The translations under genes were made by a program, and so were the position numbers. Shown here piece by piece: positions 1 to 10,401 of a stretch of DNA of 64,000 bases (its first letter is position 1; each line of letters opens with the position of its first letter). This DNA comes from Actinoplanes sp. TBRC 11911. GTDB lineage: Bacteria; Actinomycetota; Actinomycetes; Mycobacteriales; Micromonosporaceae. Location of the stretch: assembly GCF_012933445.1 (NCBI RefSeq), contig NZ_JABBNC010000009.1, positions 182,739-246,738 on the forward strand, given 5' to 3'. The notes beneath the pieces were generated by a model that worked only from the letters and a program-made list of their open reading frames with translations, searched no databases and was not told the origin of the DNA.

Positions 1-195
1 GTCGTAGAGAGGGTCGTACGCCGGAAGGATCGCCCCGCCCGGGATACCGAACGCGACCTCGACGCCGAGCGCCTCAAGGGACCGGACGACGGCTCCGGCA
101 CCGGTGGTCTTGATCGGGGCGGCGACGGCGGGCACGGCGCCCGCGGCCGCGCTCGCTCGGTGGGCCAGAGTCTCGGGGGACGGTGGTCTCGTCAT
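1..195 (-). CDS. ilvB: Acetolactate synthase large subunit, N-terminal fragment
   Basis: Only the first 65 codons are in the window; the gene runs off the left edge. The reverse-strand translation contains [20 protein letters not shown], the N-terminal signature of the ThDP-dependent catalytic subunit of acetohydroxyacid synthase (first common step of branched-chain amino acid synthesis). The ATG at 195 is preceded on the minus strand by a leader of about 175 nt with a terminator-like hairpin, so transcription attenuation is plausible. By family precedent ilvN and ilvC would follow off the window. The N-terminal 30 residues are Ala/Pro-rich, as is usual in actinobacterial homologues. A paralogous ThDP enzyme lies at 53095-54717 but is a different subfamily. 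Confidence 0.92.
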   Translation of the reverse strand, partial: MTRPPSPETLAHRASAAAGAVPAVAAPIKTTGAGAVVRSLEALGVEVAFGIPGGAILPAYDPLYD

Positions 196-264
196 CACGG
201 GTTCCGTTCGGGTCGGTCGGGTACTCGCTGGCCTTGAAGGGCTTGACTCGCTTTACTCGCGCAA

Positions 265-297
265 CAAAAAAGGCCCGCGTGCCGAAGCACGGGACCT
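265..297 (-). terminator. Rho-independent terminator or ilvB attenuator
   Basis: Read on the minus strand this is a strong GC hairpin (about 10 bp with one bulge and one mismatch) closed by a UUCG tetraloop and followed by a run of six to seven T. It lies between the stop of the GGDEF-EAL gene (371) and the ATG of ilvB (195). It could end the upstream transcript, but its place about 70 nt before ilvB is also that of the leader attenuators known for actinobacterial ilvB operons. The sequence alone does not separate the two roles. Confidence 0.75.
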
Positions 298-378
298 AGC
301 GCACCCTCGCCGTTGGATCAGTCGGCAGGAGTGCGCTCACGTAAGTACTCGAGCTGCGCAGTACATGGCGCTAACCAT
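296..378 (-). promoter_or_regulatory. Possible ilvB leader-peptide region (weak)
   Basis: Two short overlapping minus-strand frames precede the hairpin. An ATG at 378 gives [13 protein letters not shown], and a GTG at 340 gives a 14-residue peptide containing Leu-Leu and Val whose stop (298-296) abuts the terminator stem. A peptide with branched-chain residues ending at an attenuator is what ilvB attenuation would need. Neither frame is rich enough in Ile/Leu/Val nor has a clear ribosome binding site, so this is a weak call. Confidence 0.25.
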
Positions 379-2662
379 GCCGCATCTCACTGCCCGAGTC
401 AATCGATCCCACATTCTGATCACCCGCGAGTGCCTCGAACGCGGGATCCGTCGGCAGCAACGCTCTGAGCTGCCGCATTCCGGGACCGAGCTTGACAACC
501 TGACTCCGGGCCGTGCCCTCCTTCGGCGGTGCGGATCGTGGGACGGGCGCCGGCCGGGTCGCCGTCCGCAGGGTGCGCAGCTGCGCCTCCAGATGCTCGG
601 CCGGCACGCCCCAGCCGAACAGCGAGCCCTGGCCCAGGCGGCAGCCGGCGTCCTCGACCGCCTCCCGCTGCGCGGGCGTGCCGATGCCCTCGGCGAGCAC
701 CTCCAGCCCGAGGCGGTGGCCCAGCCGCACCACCACGTCGACCAGCGGCGCGGCCTCGTCGGTCACCAGCGCGTGGTCGATCTTGAGAATGTCGACCGGA
801 AGCGTGCGTAGCTGGCCCAGCGACGAGTAGCCGGCGCCGAAGTCGTCCAGCGCGATCCGCACGCCGGTGGCGCGCAGCTCGGCGAGCCGGCTGATCAGCT
901 CCTCCATGTCGGTCGCGACGGCATGCTCGGTGACCTCCAGGACCAGGCGCTGCGGCGGCGCCCCGCACTCGGCGAGCAGCTCGGCGACCTGGCCCGCGTA
1001 GTCCGCGGCGTGCAACTCCTTCGGAGACAGGTTGACCGAGACCCAGACGTCGTGGCCCTGCGCCAGCCAGTCGGCGAGCTGCCGGGTGGCCCGCTCGAGC
1101 ACCCACGAGCCGATCCGGTTGATCAGCCCGGACTCCTCGGCGACCGGGATGAACTCGTCCGGCCGGACCGCGCCCAGTGTCGGATGATGCCAGCGCAGCA
1201 ACGCCTCGGCGCCCACCGGGCGCATCGACGGCAACGCGACCACGGGCTGATACACCAGGCGCAGCTCGTCGCGGTCGATGGCGTGCCGCAGCTCGCTCTC
1301 CAGCGTGCCCCGGCGGCGCAGCAGCTCGTCGTAGCGCGCCTGGTAGCGCTCCACCCGGTTCTTGCCGCGCTGCTTGGCGTAGCGCAGCGCGAGATCGGCG
1401 TCGTGCATCAGCTCGCCGCCGTCGGCGACCCCGATGCTCGCGGACAGGAAGATCGACCCGCCGTCCACCTCGAACGGCTCGCCGAGCACCGCGAGCAGCC
1501 GGTGCGCGGTCAGCATCGCCTCGTCCACCGTGCCGTGCATGAGCACCGCGAACTCGTCGCCGCCGAGGCGGGCCGCGACGTCGTCGGCCAGCAGGTTGCG
1601 CCGCAGGCGCACGCCCACCTCGCACAGCACCGCGTCACCGGCGTCGTGACCGCGTACGTCGTTGACGGTCTTGAAACCGTCCAGGTCGATGCCGACCAGC
1701 ACCACCGGCGCGTGGGCGTGCTCGCGCAGCGCGCGCTGCAGCCCGCGCCGGTTGGCCAGCGAGGTCAGCGGATCGGTATGGGCCAGCTCGCGGTAGTGCG
1801 CCTCGCTCTGCCGCAGCCGCACGGCGAAGCCGCGGACGTCGTGCAGCGCCAGCGACTGCCGGAAGACCAGCGCGAACCCCTCGACCGCGGCACCCAGGAA
1901 CCCGAACAGCCCGAAGGCGCCGCCGGCGTAGACGTGGAACCCCAGCGCGGTCACCATGGCGGACATCGGCACCACCGCGTACGCCGTGCCGCGTTCGGCC
2001 GCGTCGCCGTCGACGCGCACCGGCCGATCCGCCGTGCGCACCGCGCGGGCGATCGCGAACAACCCGGCCGGCACCAGCACCGAACCGGCCAGCACCGCGG
2101 CGTCCCAGCCCTGGCACAGCCCGCCGGCCAGCGCGGTGGACCCGACCGCCACCACGCTCACCCCGGCCGCCACCCGCACGGTGATCAGGCGGGGGCGGTG
2201 CGCGTGCAGCGCGAGCGCCGCGGTCAGGCCCAGCGAGACGCACGCGATCGCGGCCGGGACCAGCAGCGACGGGCAGGCCATCGGGGTCGAGTCGCCCAGG
2301 ATCCGGGTCGGGGCGGACAGCAGCACCCAGCCGACGAACCAGATCGCGGCCGCGATCACCAGGCCGTCGAGCAGGTGCCGCACGGCCGCGCCCGGGCTTT
2401 CCGCGGCGCCCGGTAGCAGCGCCGTGCCGGCGAGAAGGATGAGCGTGCCGACCCCGGCGCCGATCGCGACCGTGGAGCCGAGGCTCATCCGCGGCACCGG
2501 CAGATCGGTCAGTGCGGCGGCGATCACGCCGGCCATCGATGCGGCGGCGGCGATCGCGGCCCCGAGAGCGAGGACCCTCTTGTTGACCAGCGCTACGACG
2601 GCCGGGACCGCGGTCAGCAAGATCGCGAACCCGGCCAGCTCCACGCCGGACGGTAAATGCAC
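371..2662 (-). CDS. Membrane GGDEF-EAL protein (cyclic-di-GMP turnover)
   Basis: A 763-residue protein from a GTG start. Residues 1-280 are a run of hydrophobic helices (membrane sensor region). A GGDEF domain follows (about 295-450, RLGGDEF near 367), then an EAL domain (about 465-710, EALLRW near 485). The GGDEF motif is intact; the RxxD inhibitory site is missing (Leu where Arg is expected). EAL catalytic residues look complete: [27 protein letters not shown] and AEG. It could therefore make or degrade cyclic-di-GMP at the membrane. It is divergent from ilvD and is one of three full-length GGDEF-EAL genes on this strand in the window. The C-terminal tail of about 50 residues is basic and low complexity. 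Confidence 0.9.
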   Translation of the reverse strand: MHLPSGVELAGFAILLTAVPAVVALVNKRVLALGAAIAAAASMAGVIAAALTDLPVPRMSLGSTVAIGAGVGTLILLAGTALLPGAAESPGAAVRHLLDGLVIAAAIWFVGWVLLSAPTRILGDSTPMACPSLLVPAAIACVSLGLTAALALHAHRPRLITVRVAAGVSVVAVGSTALAGGLCQGWDAAVLAGSVLVPAGLFAIARAVRTADRPVRVDGDAAERGTAYAVVPMSAMVTALGFHVYAGGAFGLFGFLGAAVEGFALVFRQSLALHDVRGFAVRLRQSEAHYRELAHTDPLTSLANRRGLQRALREHAHAPVVLVGIDLDGFKTVNDVRGHDAGDAVLCEVGVRLRRNLLADDVAARLGGDEFAVLMHGTVDEAMLTAHRLLAVLGEPFEVDGGSIFLSASIGVADGGELMHDADLALRYAKQRGKNRVERYQARYDELLRRRGTLESELRHAIDRDELRLVYQPVVALPSMRPVGAEALLRWHHPTLGAVRPDEFIPVAEESGLINRIGSWVLERATRQLADWLAQGHDVWVSVNLSPKELHAADYAGQVAELLAECGAPPQRLVLEVTEHAVATDMEELISRLAELRATGVRIALDDFGAGYSSLGQLRTLPVDILKIDHALVTDEAAPLVDVVVRLGHRLGLEVLAEGIGTPAQREAVEDAGCRLGQGSLFGWGVPAEHLEAQLRTLRTATRPAPVPRSAPPKEGTARSQVVKLGPGMRQLRALLPTDPAFEALAGDQNVGSIDSGSEMRHG

Positions 2663-2761
2663 GGGAACACTGTGCCCGATCTCCGCGAGTTTCGGGAGCC
2701 CTCACGTCCCGGCCTGTGGACGACGGGGTTGCACTCGCCGGGATGGTGGCACTATGTGTGG

Positions 2762-4609
2762 ATGCCTGAGCTGCGTTCCCGGACCTCGACCCACGGTCGG
2801 ACCATGGCCGGCGCGCGTGCCCTGTGGCGCGCCACCGGCATGACCGACGACGATTTTGGCAAGCCCATCGTGGCGATCGCCAACAGCTACACCCAGTTCG
2901 TACCGGGTCACGTGCACCTCAAAGACCTCGGCGGTCTCGTCGCCGAGTCGATCGCGGCGGCGGGCGGCGTGGGGCGCGAGTTCAACACGATCGCGGTCGA
3001 CGACGGCATCGCGATGGGCCACGGCGGCATGCTCTATTCACTGCCCAGCCGCGAGCTGATCGCCGACGCGGTGGAATACATGGTCAACGCGCACTGCGCC
3101 GACGCCCTGGTCTGCATCTCGAACTGCGACAAGATCACCCCGGGCATGCTGATCGCCGCGTTACGCCTGAACATCCCGACCGTGTTCGTCTCCGGCGGCC
3201 CGATGGAGGCCGGCAAGACGATCGCCATCGAGGGCGTGGTGCACGAGAAGCTCGACCTGATCGACGCGATGAGCGCGAGCGCCAACGAGAACGTCACCGA
3301 GGACCAGCTCGGCACCATCGAGCGGGCCGCGTGCCCGACCTGCGGTTCCTGCTCCGGCATGTTCACCGCCAACTCGATGAACTGCCTGACCGAGGCGATC
3401 GGCCTGGCCCTGCCCGGCAACGGGTCGACGCTGGCCACGCACGAGTCGCGCAAGGCGCTGTTCGAGAAGGCCGGTTCGCTGATCGTCGACATCGCCCGGC
3501 AGTACTACGAGGAGAACGACGAGTCGGTGCTGCCGCGCAGCATCGCGAACCGTTCCGCCTTCGAGAACGCGGTGGCCCTGGACGTCGCGATGGGCGGCTC
3601 CACCAACACGGTGCTGCACCTGCTGGCCGCGGCCCGCGAGGCCGAGCTCGACTTCAGCGTCTCCGACATCGACGCCATCTCGCGCCGCGTGCCGTGCCTG
3701 TCCAAGGTCGCCCCGAACAGCGTGAAGTACCACATGGAGGACGTGCACCGCGCCGGCGGCATCCCGGCCCTGCTGGGCGAGCTCAACCGCGGCGGCCTGC
3801 TGAAGACCGACGTACGCTCGGTGCATTCACCCGATTTGTCCTCCTGGCTGGACAGTTGGGACATTCGTAGCGGAAACACCTCTTCGGAAGCGCTCGAGCT
3901 CTTCCACGCGGCCCCCGGCGGCGTCCGCACCACCCAGCCGTTCTCCACCGCGAACCGCTGGAGCACGCTGGACACCGACGGCGCGGACGGCTGCATCCGC
4001 TCGGTCGATCACGCCTACACGGTCGACGGCGGCCTGGCGATCCTCTTCGGCAACCTCGCCCCCGACGGCTGCGTGGTCAAGACCGCCGGCGTCGACGAGT
4101 CGCTGTGGAAGTTCACCGGCCCCGCGCGCGTCTTCGAGTCGCAGGACGCCGCGGTCGACGGCATCCTCGGCAAGCAGGTGGTCGAGGGCGACGTCGTGGT
4201 GATCCGCTACGAGGGCCCGCGCGGTGGCCCCGGCATGCAGGAAATGCTCTACCCGACGAGCTTCCTGAAGGGCCGCGGCCTGGGCAAGGCGTGCGCACTG
4301 ATCACCGACGGCCGCTTCTCCGGCGGCACCAGCGGCCTGTCGATCGGCCACGTCTCCCCCGAGGCGGCGTCCGGCGGCCTGATCGCCCTGGTCGAGACCG
4401 GCGACGAGATCACCATCGACATCCCGGCGCGCGCCATCTCCCTCAACGTGACGGAGGAGGAGCTGGCCCAGCGCCGCCACGAGCAGGAGCGCCGCCCGAA
4501 GCCGTTCACCCCGCTCGACCGCGTCCGCCCGGTCTCAGCAGCGCTGCGCGCCTACGCCTCCATGGCCACCAGCGCCAGCGACGGCGCCTACCGCCGAGTG
4601 CCGGAATAA
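2762..4609 (+). CDS. ilvD: Dihydroxy-acid dehydratase
   Basis: A 615-residue protein that catalyses the third common step of branched-chain amino acid biosynthesis. It begins [20 protein letters not shown], the usual start of the family; a longer open frame begins at 2657 but the extra 35 residues are not family-like, so the ATG at 2762 is chosen. Iron-sulfur cluster and active-site segments are visible: [30 protein letters not shown] and GRFSGGTSG. Length equals that of the E. coli enzyme (616 aa). It lies about 2.6 kb from ilvB and is divergent from a GGDEF-EAL gene, with both promoters in 2663-2761. The neighbourhood of ilvB and ilvD fits one pathway, but they are on opposite strands and separate transcripts. 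Confidence 0.97.
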   Translation: MPELRSRTSTHGRTMAGARALWRATGMTDDDFGKPIVAIANSYTQFVPGHVHLKDLGGLVAESIAAAGGVGREFNTIAVDDGIAMGHGGMLYSLPSRELIADAVEYMVNAHCADALVCISNCDKITPGMLIAALRLNIPTVFVSGGPMEAGKTIAIEGVVHEKLDLIDAMSASANENVTEDQLGTIERAACPTCGSCSGMFTANSMNCLTEAIGLALPGNGSTLATHESRKALFEKAGSLIVDIARQYYEENDESVLPRSIANRSAFENAVALDVAMGGSTNTVLHLLAAAREAELDFSVSDIDAISRRVPCLSKVAPNSVKYHMEDVHRAGGIPALLGELNRGGLLKTDVRSVHSPDLSSWLDSWDIRSGNTSSEALELFHAAPGGVRTTQPFSTANRWSTLDTDGADGCIRSVDHAYTVDGGLAILFGNLAPDGCVVKTAGVDESLWKFTGPARVFESQDAAVDGILGKQVVEGDVVVIRYEGPRGGPGMQEMLYPTSFLKGRGLGKACALITDGRFSGGTSGLSIGHVSPEAASGGLIALVETGDEITIDIPARAISLNVTEEELAQRRHEQERRPKPFTPLDRVRPVSAALRAYASMATSASDGAYRRVPE

Positions 4610-4738
4610 TCCCGTACGCCTAGACCCAGCCCACAACAGCAAGTTTGTCCGCTCCGGGGGCCACGCACACTCTGAGTGCGTGGCCCTGGCCGTCGGCCGC
4701 TTCCGGCCCCTGCCAGCTCCCGGCCACCCCGGCGCTCC

Positions 4739-4895
4739 GCGACCGCGACCGCCACCGCCACCGCGACCGCCTCCGCCACCGCGACCGCCACCGTCACCGT
4801 CACCGCCCACCGTCACCGCCCACCGCCACCGCCACCGCCCACCGCCACCGCCCACCGCCACCGCCCACCGCCCACCGCCACCGCCACCGCCACCC
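4739..4895. repeat. Low-complexity CCGCCA/CCGCCC tract
   Basis: About 155 bp built almost entirely from ACCGCC and ACCGCCC words, downstream of ilvD. Period 6 keeps several frames open, which produces Pro/His/Arg-rich open frames on both strands that have no other support. No gene is called between 4610 and 6143; this stretch holds this tract, an octamer array, a palindrome and an 18-bp array. Confidence 0.8.
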
Positions 4896-5188
4896 AAGAG
4901 TTTCCCAGCGGCCGCCGGCGCCAAGGCCCGGGCACCTGCCACCTCACCGTCCCCACCCGCGCCGACCACGCTTCACCCTTCCCAGCTGCGGCGATCATCG
5001 ACCCGCCCCCCGACCCCAATCCCACCGCGGCCCGCCCACCTGCCCACCCCACGCCGCAGGCCGCCTCACCCTCGCCTCCCACGCGACCACCGACCTGCCT
5101 TGCCCCCACCCGCGCGACCACCGACCCGCACCGCTTCCCCACCCACGCCGCGGCCCGCCCCACCTGCCCATCCGTGCCGCAATCCGCC

Positions 5189-5268
5189 TCGCCCGCTCGC
5201 CCGCTCGCCCGCTCGCCCGCTCGCCCTCTCGCCCTCTCGCCCTCTCGCCCTCTCGCCCTCTCGCCCGA
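5189..5268. repeat. Octamer tandem array, two-variant
   Basis: Ten head-to-tail 8-bp units. The first four read TCGCCCGC (5189-5220), the next five TCGCCCTC (5221-5260), then one divergent unit. The switch between variants is sharp and each block is perfect, as expected from recent slippage expansion. The period is not a multiple of three, so the array is not coding. Confidence 0.9.
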
Positions 5269-5381
5269 GCCAACCACCGGCCGCCTCGCCTTCCACATGC
5301 CGCTTGTTAGCGCATGATCAAGGCCTACCGTGTCGCCTTTGTCCACATTCGGTGCTCCGGTCCAGCGGCGTGCAGCCGGAT

Positions 5382-5440
5382 TTTCGAGACCTTGGAGAGT
5401 TGAGGCTCGCATGTGGGCGTAACTTTCCAAGGTCTCGAAA
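5382..5440 (-). repeat. Dispersed long palindrome, copy 1
   Basis: Arms of 20 nt (5382-5401 and 5421-5440) pair fully if one G-U wobble is allowed; the loop is 19 nt. The arm core ACCTTGGAGAGTT and the loop (as its reverse complement, CGCCCACATGCGAGCC) recur at 43737-43795 and 63594-63648, so copy 1 is inverted relative to those two by loop orientation. An actinobacterial DnaA-box-like TTGTCCACA lies at 5339-5347. Intergenic, between ilvD and the gene at 6144. See findings. Confidence 0.85.
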
Positions 5441-5538
5441 TCAGCCAGCAAGACCGCGCGGCAAAGGTCGCGTAACAGGGCAAAACGAACGTCCAATTAG
5501 GATCGCCGCCCACATTTCGGAAGATCCTGATCGGATAG

Positions 5539-6030
<492 letters not shown>

Positions 6031-6143
6031 TAGTGGCGGCTACCGACAGGCCCGGCGGCCGCCGCGGCAACGTCGCGTTCTTCTTGCTGGTGTGGCTGGC
6101 AACCTTGGCGGGGGTTTGTCGTTGCTCTCGGTGGGAGGAACGG

Positions 6144-6899
6144 ATGGACACGGTTGTCAGCGGACGTATTGACGGGCCGGGTGAGCGGCCGCTCTCCGGG
6201 GCCACGGTCACGATCACGGATCACGGCGGGGCCCAGCTGGCCAAGGCGGTCACCGGGGCGGACGGCGGGTTTCGGCTGCGGCTGGCCGGGGGTGGGAGCT
6301 TTCTGCTGATCTGCGCGGCCGAGCATCACCAACCCGCGGCCGCGCTGATCAATGTGGCGGCCGGGGAGATTCGGCGGGTGTTGTCGCTGGCCGGGAGTGG
6401 GCAGGTGGCCGGCGCCGTGACGGATCGGGGTGGCCGCCCGCTGGAAGGGGCCGTGCTGAAGCTCACCGATCCTAAGGGGACGGTCGTGGCGACCACGCGG
6501 ACCGGGGCGGACGGGCGGTATCTGGTCGACGGGCTGGACGGGCCGCAGTACACGCTGACCGCATCGGCGTCGCACGCCCGGCCGGTGTCGCGGACGGTGT
6601 CGCCGGACGAACCGGGGCGCGTCGATTTCGTGCTGACCGTGGGCGGCGTGCTGACCGGCAGTGTGAAGGCGGCCGGGACCGGGCGGCCGGTGCCGGAGGC
6701 CTCGGTGCTGGCGGTGGACCGGTCGGGAGCGGTGGCGGGAGCCGCTACCAGTGGGCCGGACGGGCGGTATGAGCTGCGTGACCTCCCCCCGGGGGTGTAC
6801 ACCGTCGCGGCCAGCGGGCACGCGCCGGTGGCCACCCGGGTGGAGATGAACGGGGACCGCACCGATCACGACATCCTGCTCGGTGCGGTCCGCGTGTGA
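6144..6899 (+). CDS. Three-repeat carboxypeptidase-regulatory-like domain protein
   Basis: A 251-residue protein. The ATG at 6144 has a strong Shine-Dalgarno sequence (GGAGGA, spacing 4-5) and opens MDTVVSGRIDGPGERPLSGA; a longer frame to 6033 is not needed. It consists of three beta-sandwich repeats of about 80 residues, each with the pattern G-x-V/I-x-D/G...P-L/V-x-G/E-A and ending in TGADGxF/Y...L (GADGGFRL, GADGRYLV, GPDGRYEL). These are typical of the carboxypeptidase D regulatory-like (CarboxypepD_reg) family. No signal peptide or transmembrane segment is apparent, which is odd because such domains are usually extracellular. The gene is convergent with the subtilase gene, 4 bp between stops. 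Function unknown; a binding or structural role is the family expectation. Confidence 0.8.
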   Translation: MDTVVSGRIDGPGERPLSGATVTITDHGGAQLAKAVTGADGGFRLRLAGGGSFLLICAAEHHQPAAALINVAAGEIRRVLSLAGSGQVAGAVTDRGGRPLEGAVLKLTDPKGTVVATTRTGADGRYLVDGLDGPQYTLTASASHARPVSRTVSPDEPGRVDFVLTVGGVLTGSVKAAGTGRPVPEASVLAVDRSGAVAGAATSGPDGRYELRDLPPGVYTVAASGHAPVATRVEMNGDRTDHDILLGAVRV

Positions 6900-6903
6900 C
6901 GGC

Positions 6904-9900
6904 CTAGAGCTTGAAGGCTCGGATCACCGTCTGCGTCACGCTGTTGCCGTTGGTGTCGGTCGCGGTCGCCCGGATCGACGCGTAGCGGGCCGACCGCGGC
7001 GGCTTCGCGGAGGTCCAGTGCGCACCGTCGTCGTACGACAGCTGGTAGGTCACGTTCGTCACCCGGCCGGCGCCCGCGGCGTCCGGCAGGTGCTTGGCCG
7101 AGACGTCGACGTGGTCACCCTTGAGGGCGTACTCCAGTTGCAGAAGCGGGAGCACCGTCGCGCTCGTCGTGCCGGCCGAGGTGAACCGCCACTCGGTGTC
7201 CGTGCGCAGCGAGAGCGGACCGGCCGCCGGATCCTGGTCGGTGTGCACGACCACCCGGTACGAGCGTTTGTCCGACCCGGGTGCGGTGACGGTCGTGAAG
7301 GTGCCGTTGCTCTGTCCGAGCAGGGTCGTACCTTGGTAGACCGCGATCGTCTGGGTGGCCGCGTTCTGGGTGAGGCCGACGTGGTCCTGGTCACCCCAGC
7401 CGGGTACGTCCACGGTGATGGAGTCACCCGTACGGGCGGGCGGGCGGTAGTTGTTGTTCAGGTGCGGGCGGGCGATCGGTCCGAAGTAGACCTCCTCGGG
7501 TGACGGACCCGGGGCGTACGCGGTCCGCTGGTCGATCTGATAGGTGAGGCCCTGGACGTACACCTCCTGGCCCCAGCGGTACGGGCCGCCGGTCGACACC
7601 CAGTCGGTGCGGTGCTCGGGAAGCGGGCGGCTGCTCAGGGCGCCGATGCCCCAGCCCTCGTTGTAGGCCGGCCAGTCGAAGCGGAACTCGCCGCCGACCG
7701 ACGGCCGTGGCTGCGTGAAGTCCACCGGGATCTTCGCCAGCGTCGCGGGGGTCTCGTGCCGGGTGAGGTCGCGGGGCACCTGGTCGTGGTAGGTCTGCGC
7801 GATGTCGTAGACGTAGTCGCTCATCACCGTCGAGGTCACGGTGAGAGTCGTCCTCCGGTGGCGCATCTCGTCGAGGAGCCGGTTGCCCTCGTCCTGCGAG
7901 ACCAGGGCCACTTCGATGGGCGTACGGGAACCGAAGGATGGTCCGTAGTTGCGGATCGCCCGGCCGGGTTCGTCGTTGACGACGAGCAGCAGTTTCGCCC
8001 CCGCCTTAGCGGCGGCCGCGGCCTGTGCCGAGTCGTCGCCGTGCCGGACCACCGCGACCTTGCCCTTGACGTCGAGGCCGGTGAAGTCGGTGCCGTCACC
8101 CGCGTCCACGGCCGTCAACCGATACGTGCCGTCGGGTAACTGCGTCTCACCGGCCTGCCGGATGACGTCGTCGTACCGGTGAGCGGGCGACGCGACGCTC
8201 AGCTCCGGGGCCTCCTTGCGCCACCGGGCGGTGAAGTAGAAGTCCCCGTGCGTCACCTTGGCGTCCGACGGCTGGGCCCAGAGGCTGTCATACCGCACGC
8301 CCGCCTCCACGAACGAGCGGTAGAAGCCCTCGTCCATGGACCGGTAGTAGTCCAAGCGGGCGTACGAGTCGGTGGTGGTCTGCGGCACCGTCGTGGTGAT
8401 CCGGCGGGCCTTGGACGCGTCCAGCCGGACCGTCGTGTCGCGTGTCAGGTCGACTTCCGGGTCACCCACCATCGCCATGCCGAGCGAGTTCGGGCCGTGC
8501 GCGCCGGACACCTCGAGAAAGGACAGCGCCGAGTAGTACCCGTCCGGCAGCAGCATGGTCGTCTCACCCTCGAGCGTGACGAACATCGGCTCCCACCCGT
8601 AGTCCTGCGAGATCAGCTCGACCACGCCCGGCGTCGGGTTCCCGTTGCGGTCGCTCAACTTCAGGGTCATTTTGTGGTACGCCTTGACGGGTCCCGTGGC
8701 CACCGCGGTACGAGCCACGACGTTCTTCGCGTCGTCCGTAGCGGTGACGAATCCGGACCGGTTCACGCTCGTGTCCGAATAGGACACCGCCACGTCCGTG
8801 GTACCGCCCGCCGGCACGGTGATCCGGGTCTGCCCCAGGTCGTAGAAGCCTCCGACCGCGCTCAGCGTCAGCGCGACCGGCTGCGTACCCGTGTTGGTGT
8901 AGGTGATGGTCTTCGCGCCGGCGCTGACCGTGCCGGTGGCGAACACCGTGGCCCGTTCGGCAGCGTCGGCGTCCACCCGGCCGGTGCCGCCCTGCCAGGG
9001 GTTGAGCTGCGGCGTCGGCTTCGACGTGCTGACCAGCTCGTTCTTGAGCTGCGTCCCGGTCAGTCCGGGGTGCGCGGCGAGGACCAGAGCGGCGGTGCCG
9101 GCCACGTGCGGGGTGGCCATCGAGGTGCCGCTCAACGAGACGTACGGGCCGTCCCCCTCGGTGAACTGCGACCGGGCGGCCAGCACGTCGACGCCCGGGG
9201 CGGTGATCTCCGGCTTGATGGCCTGGTCGCTCAGGCGCGGGCCCTGACTGGAGAAGTAGGCGAGCTGGTCGTCACCGTCCACGGCACCGACGGTGAGCGC
9301 CTCGTCCGCGGCGGCCGGGGCTCCGATGCTGGACACCGAACCGAGGTTGCCGGCGGCGACCACGAACAGCGCGCCGGTCTGGCGGGACAGCGCGTTCAGC
9401 GCCTCGCTCACCGGGTCGTGCCCGTCGGTGGCGGCGTCGTCACCCAGGCTCATGTTGATGATCTTGGCCTGCCGGTCGACGGCCGCCCACTGCATGCCGG
9501 CGATGACCCACGAGTCCTGGCCGGAGCCGTCGTCGCCGAGGACCTTGCCGACATCGAGGCGGGCGCCGGGCGCGACGCCGCGTTCGGCACCGCCGGACGC
9601 GGCCCCGGTGCCGGCGATCGTCGACGCCACGTGCGTGCCGTGGCCGAACCGGTCGGTCACGTCGGAGCCAGGCACGAAGCTGGCGGTTCCGGCGATCCGG
9701 TCGGCGAGGTCCGGGTGAGTGCTGTCGATGCCGGTGTCCAGCACCGCGACCGTGACGCCCGCGCCGGTGTCGCCGCGGGCCCAGACCTGCGGCGCGCCGA
9801 TCTGGGCGGTGGAGTCGGCGAGGCTGGCGCGGACCTTCTTGTCCAGCCAGACCTTGGCGATGGCGCCGCCGCCGTTGCTCGCGAAACCCGCCCCGGACCA

Positions 9901-10401
9901 GAACGCGGTCGCCCGGGTGCGGTCCTGGGTCACGGCCGCACCGTGGATGGCGTCGAGGGGGCGGACCTGGGTCAGACCGGTCGGAGCGACGGCCCGCAGG
10001 GATGAGGAGGGCTGGTACTGGACGATCAGCGGGAGTTGCGGGGCGTGCGCGTCGTCGTAGCCGTCGGCCAGGAGCTCGGTGACGTTGAACAGGTTGCTGT
10101 CGAGCACGCCGTCGGCCACGGAGCGGAGGGCGCTCATCGGGTAGACGTACAGGCCGGACTTGGTCTGGACAACGTGGACCGTCGCCGGACGCCCGTCGGG
10201 TCCGACGGTGCTCACCGTGGTGCCGGAGCCGCTCGTGCGAACGGTCACCACGTCACCGGTGATGAGCGTGATCGTTTTTCCGGCTGTGGGGATGGTTTCG
10301 GGGGCTTCGGTGGTCGCGGCTCGGGCGGGTGACGCCGCCGCGGCTAACAACAGGACGGCTAGCGCGGTGGCGGCCGCTGCCCTGCGGGGGGACAGGTGCA
10401 T
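6904..10401 (-). CDS. Secreted S8 subtilisin-like serine protease
   Basis: About 1165 residues with a Sec signal peptide (RR, then a Leu/Ala-rich core ending ASPARA). The catalytic triad is visible: VAVLDTGIDSTHPDL (Asp, about 222), GHGTHVAS (His, about 254) and SGTSMATPHVAG (Ser, about 425). A PA-like segment (KGKVAVVRHGDD) near residue 775 and a long beta-rich C-terminal region follow, as in large actinobacterial subtilases. Two ATGs are possible, 10410 and 10401; the second is preferred because GAGG lies 9 nt before it but directly abuts the first. The role is probably extracellular protein degradation or processing of other secreted proteins. It does not share the 11-bp CTGA direct repeat found upstream of nearby secreted-protein genes, so membership in that regulon is not supported. 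Confidence 0.93.
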   Translation of the reverse strand: MHLSPRRAAAATALAVLLLAAAASPARAATTEAPETIPTAGKTITLITGDVVTVRTSGSGTTVSTVGPDGRPATVHVVQTKSGLYVYPMSALRSVADGVLDSNLFNVTELLADGYDDAHAPQLPLIVQYQPSSSLRAVAPTGLTQVRPLDAIHGAAVTQDRTRATAFWSGAGFASNGGGAIAKVWLDKKVRASLADSTAQIGAPQVWARGDTGAGVTVAVLDTGIDSTHPDLADRIAGTASFVPGSDVTDRFGHGTHVASTIAGTGAASGGAERGVAPGARLDVGKVLGDDGSGQDSWVIAGMQWAAVDRQAKIINMSLGDDAATDGHDPVSEALNALSRQTGALFVVAAGNLGSVSSIGAPAAADEALTVGAVDGDDQLAYFSSQGPRLSDQAIKPEITAPGVDVLAARSQFTEGDGPYVSLSGTSMATPHVAGTAALVLAAHPGLTGTQLKNELVSTSKPTPQLNPWQGGTGRVDADAAERATVFATGTVSAGAKTITYTNTGTQPVALTLSAVGGFYDLGQTRITVPAGGTTDVAVSYSDTSVNRSGFVTATDDAKNVVARTAVATGPVKAYHKMTLKLSDRNGNPTPGVVELISQDYGWEPMFVTLEGETTMLLPDGYYSALSFLEVSGAHGPNSLGMAMVGDPEVDLTRDTTVRLDASKARRITTTVPQTTTDSYARLDYYRSMDEGFYRSFVEAGVRYDSLWAQPSDAKVTHGDFYFTARWRKEAPELSVASPAHRYDDVIRQAGETQLPDGTYRLTAVDAGDGTDFTGLDVKGKVAVVRHGDDSAQAAAAAKAGAKLLLVVNDEPGRAIRNYGPSFGSRTPIEVALVSQDEGNRLLDEMRHRRTTLTVTSTVMSDYVYDIAQTYHDQVPRDLTRHETPATLAKIPVDFTQPRPSVGGEFRFDWPAYNEGWGIGALSSRPLPEHRTDWVSTGGPYRWGQEVYVQGLTYQIDQRTAYAPGPSPEEVYFGPIARPHLNNNYRPPARTGDSITVDVPGWGDQDHVGLTQNAATQTIAVYQGTTLLGQSNGTFTTVTAPGSDKRSYRVVVHTDQDPAAGPLSLRTDTEWRFTSAGTTSATVLPLLQLEYALKGDHVDVSAKHLPDAAGAGRVTNVTYQLSYDDGAHWTSAKPPRSARYASIRATATDTNGNSVTQTVIRAFKL

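Noticed and set aside
4645..5317. Long plus-strand open frames rich in Pro, His, Arg and Thr after ilvD
   Set aside because: They exist only because the DNA is CCGCCA-type low complexity; all frames on both strands are open, with no ribosome binding site or family signal.
5382..5440. Simple rho-independent terminator
   Set aside because: The arms and especially the loop are conserved at two other distant sites and no T-tract follows; copy 1 lies about 770 bp after the nearest gene end.
8179..10005. 608-codon plus-strand frame opposite the subtilase
   Set aside because: Antisense shadow of a gene with clear catalytic triad; composition Val/Arg/Gly/His-rich, typical of reverse-frame artefacts in high-GC DNA.
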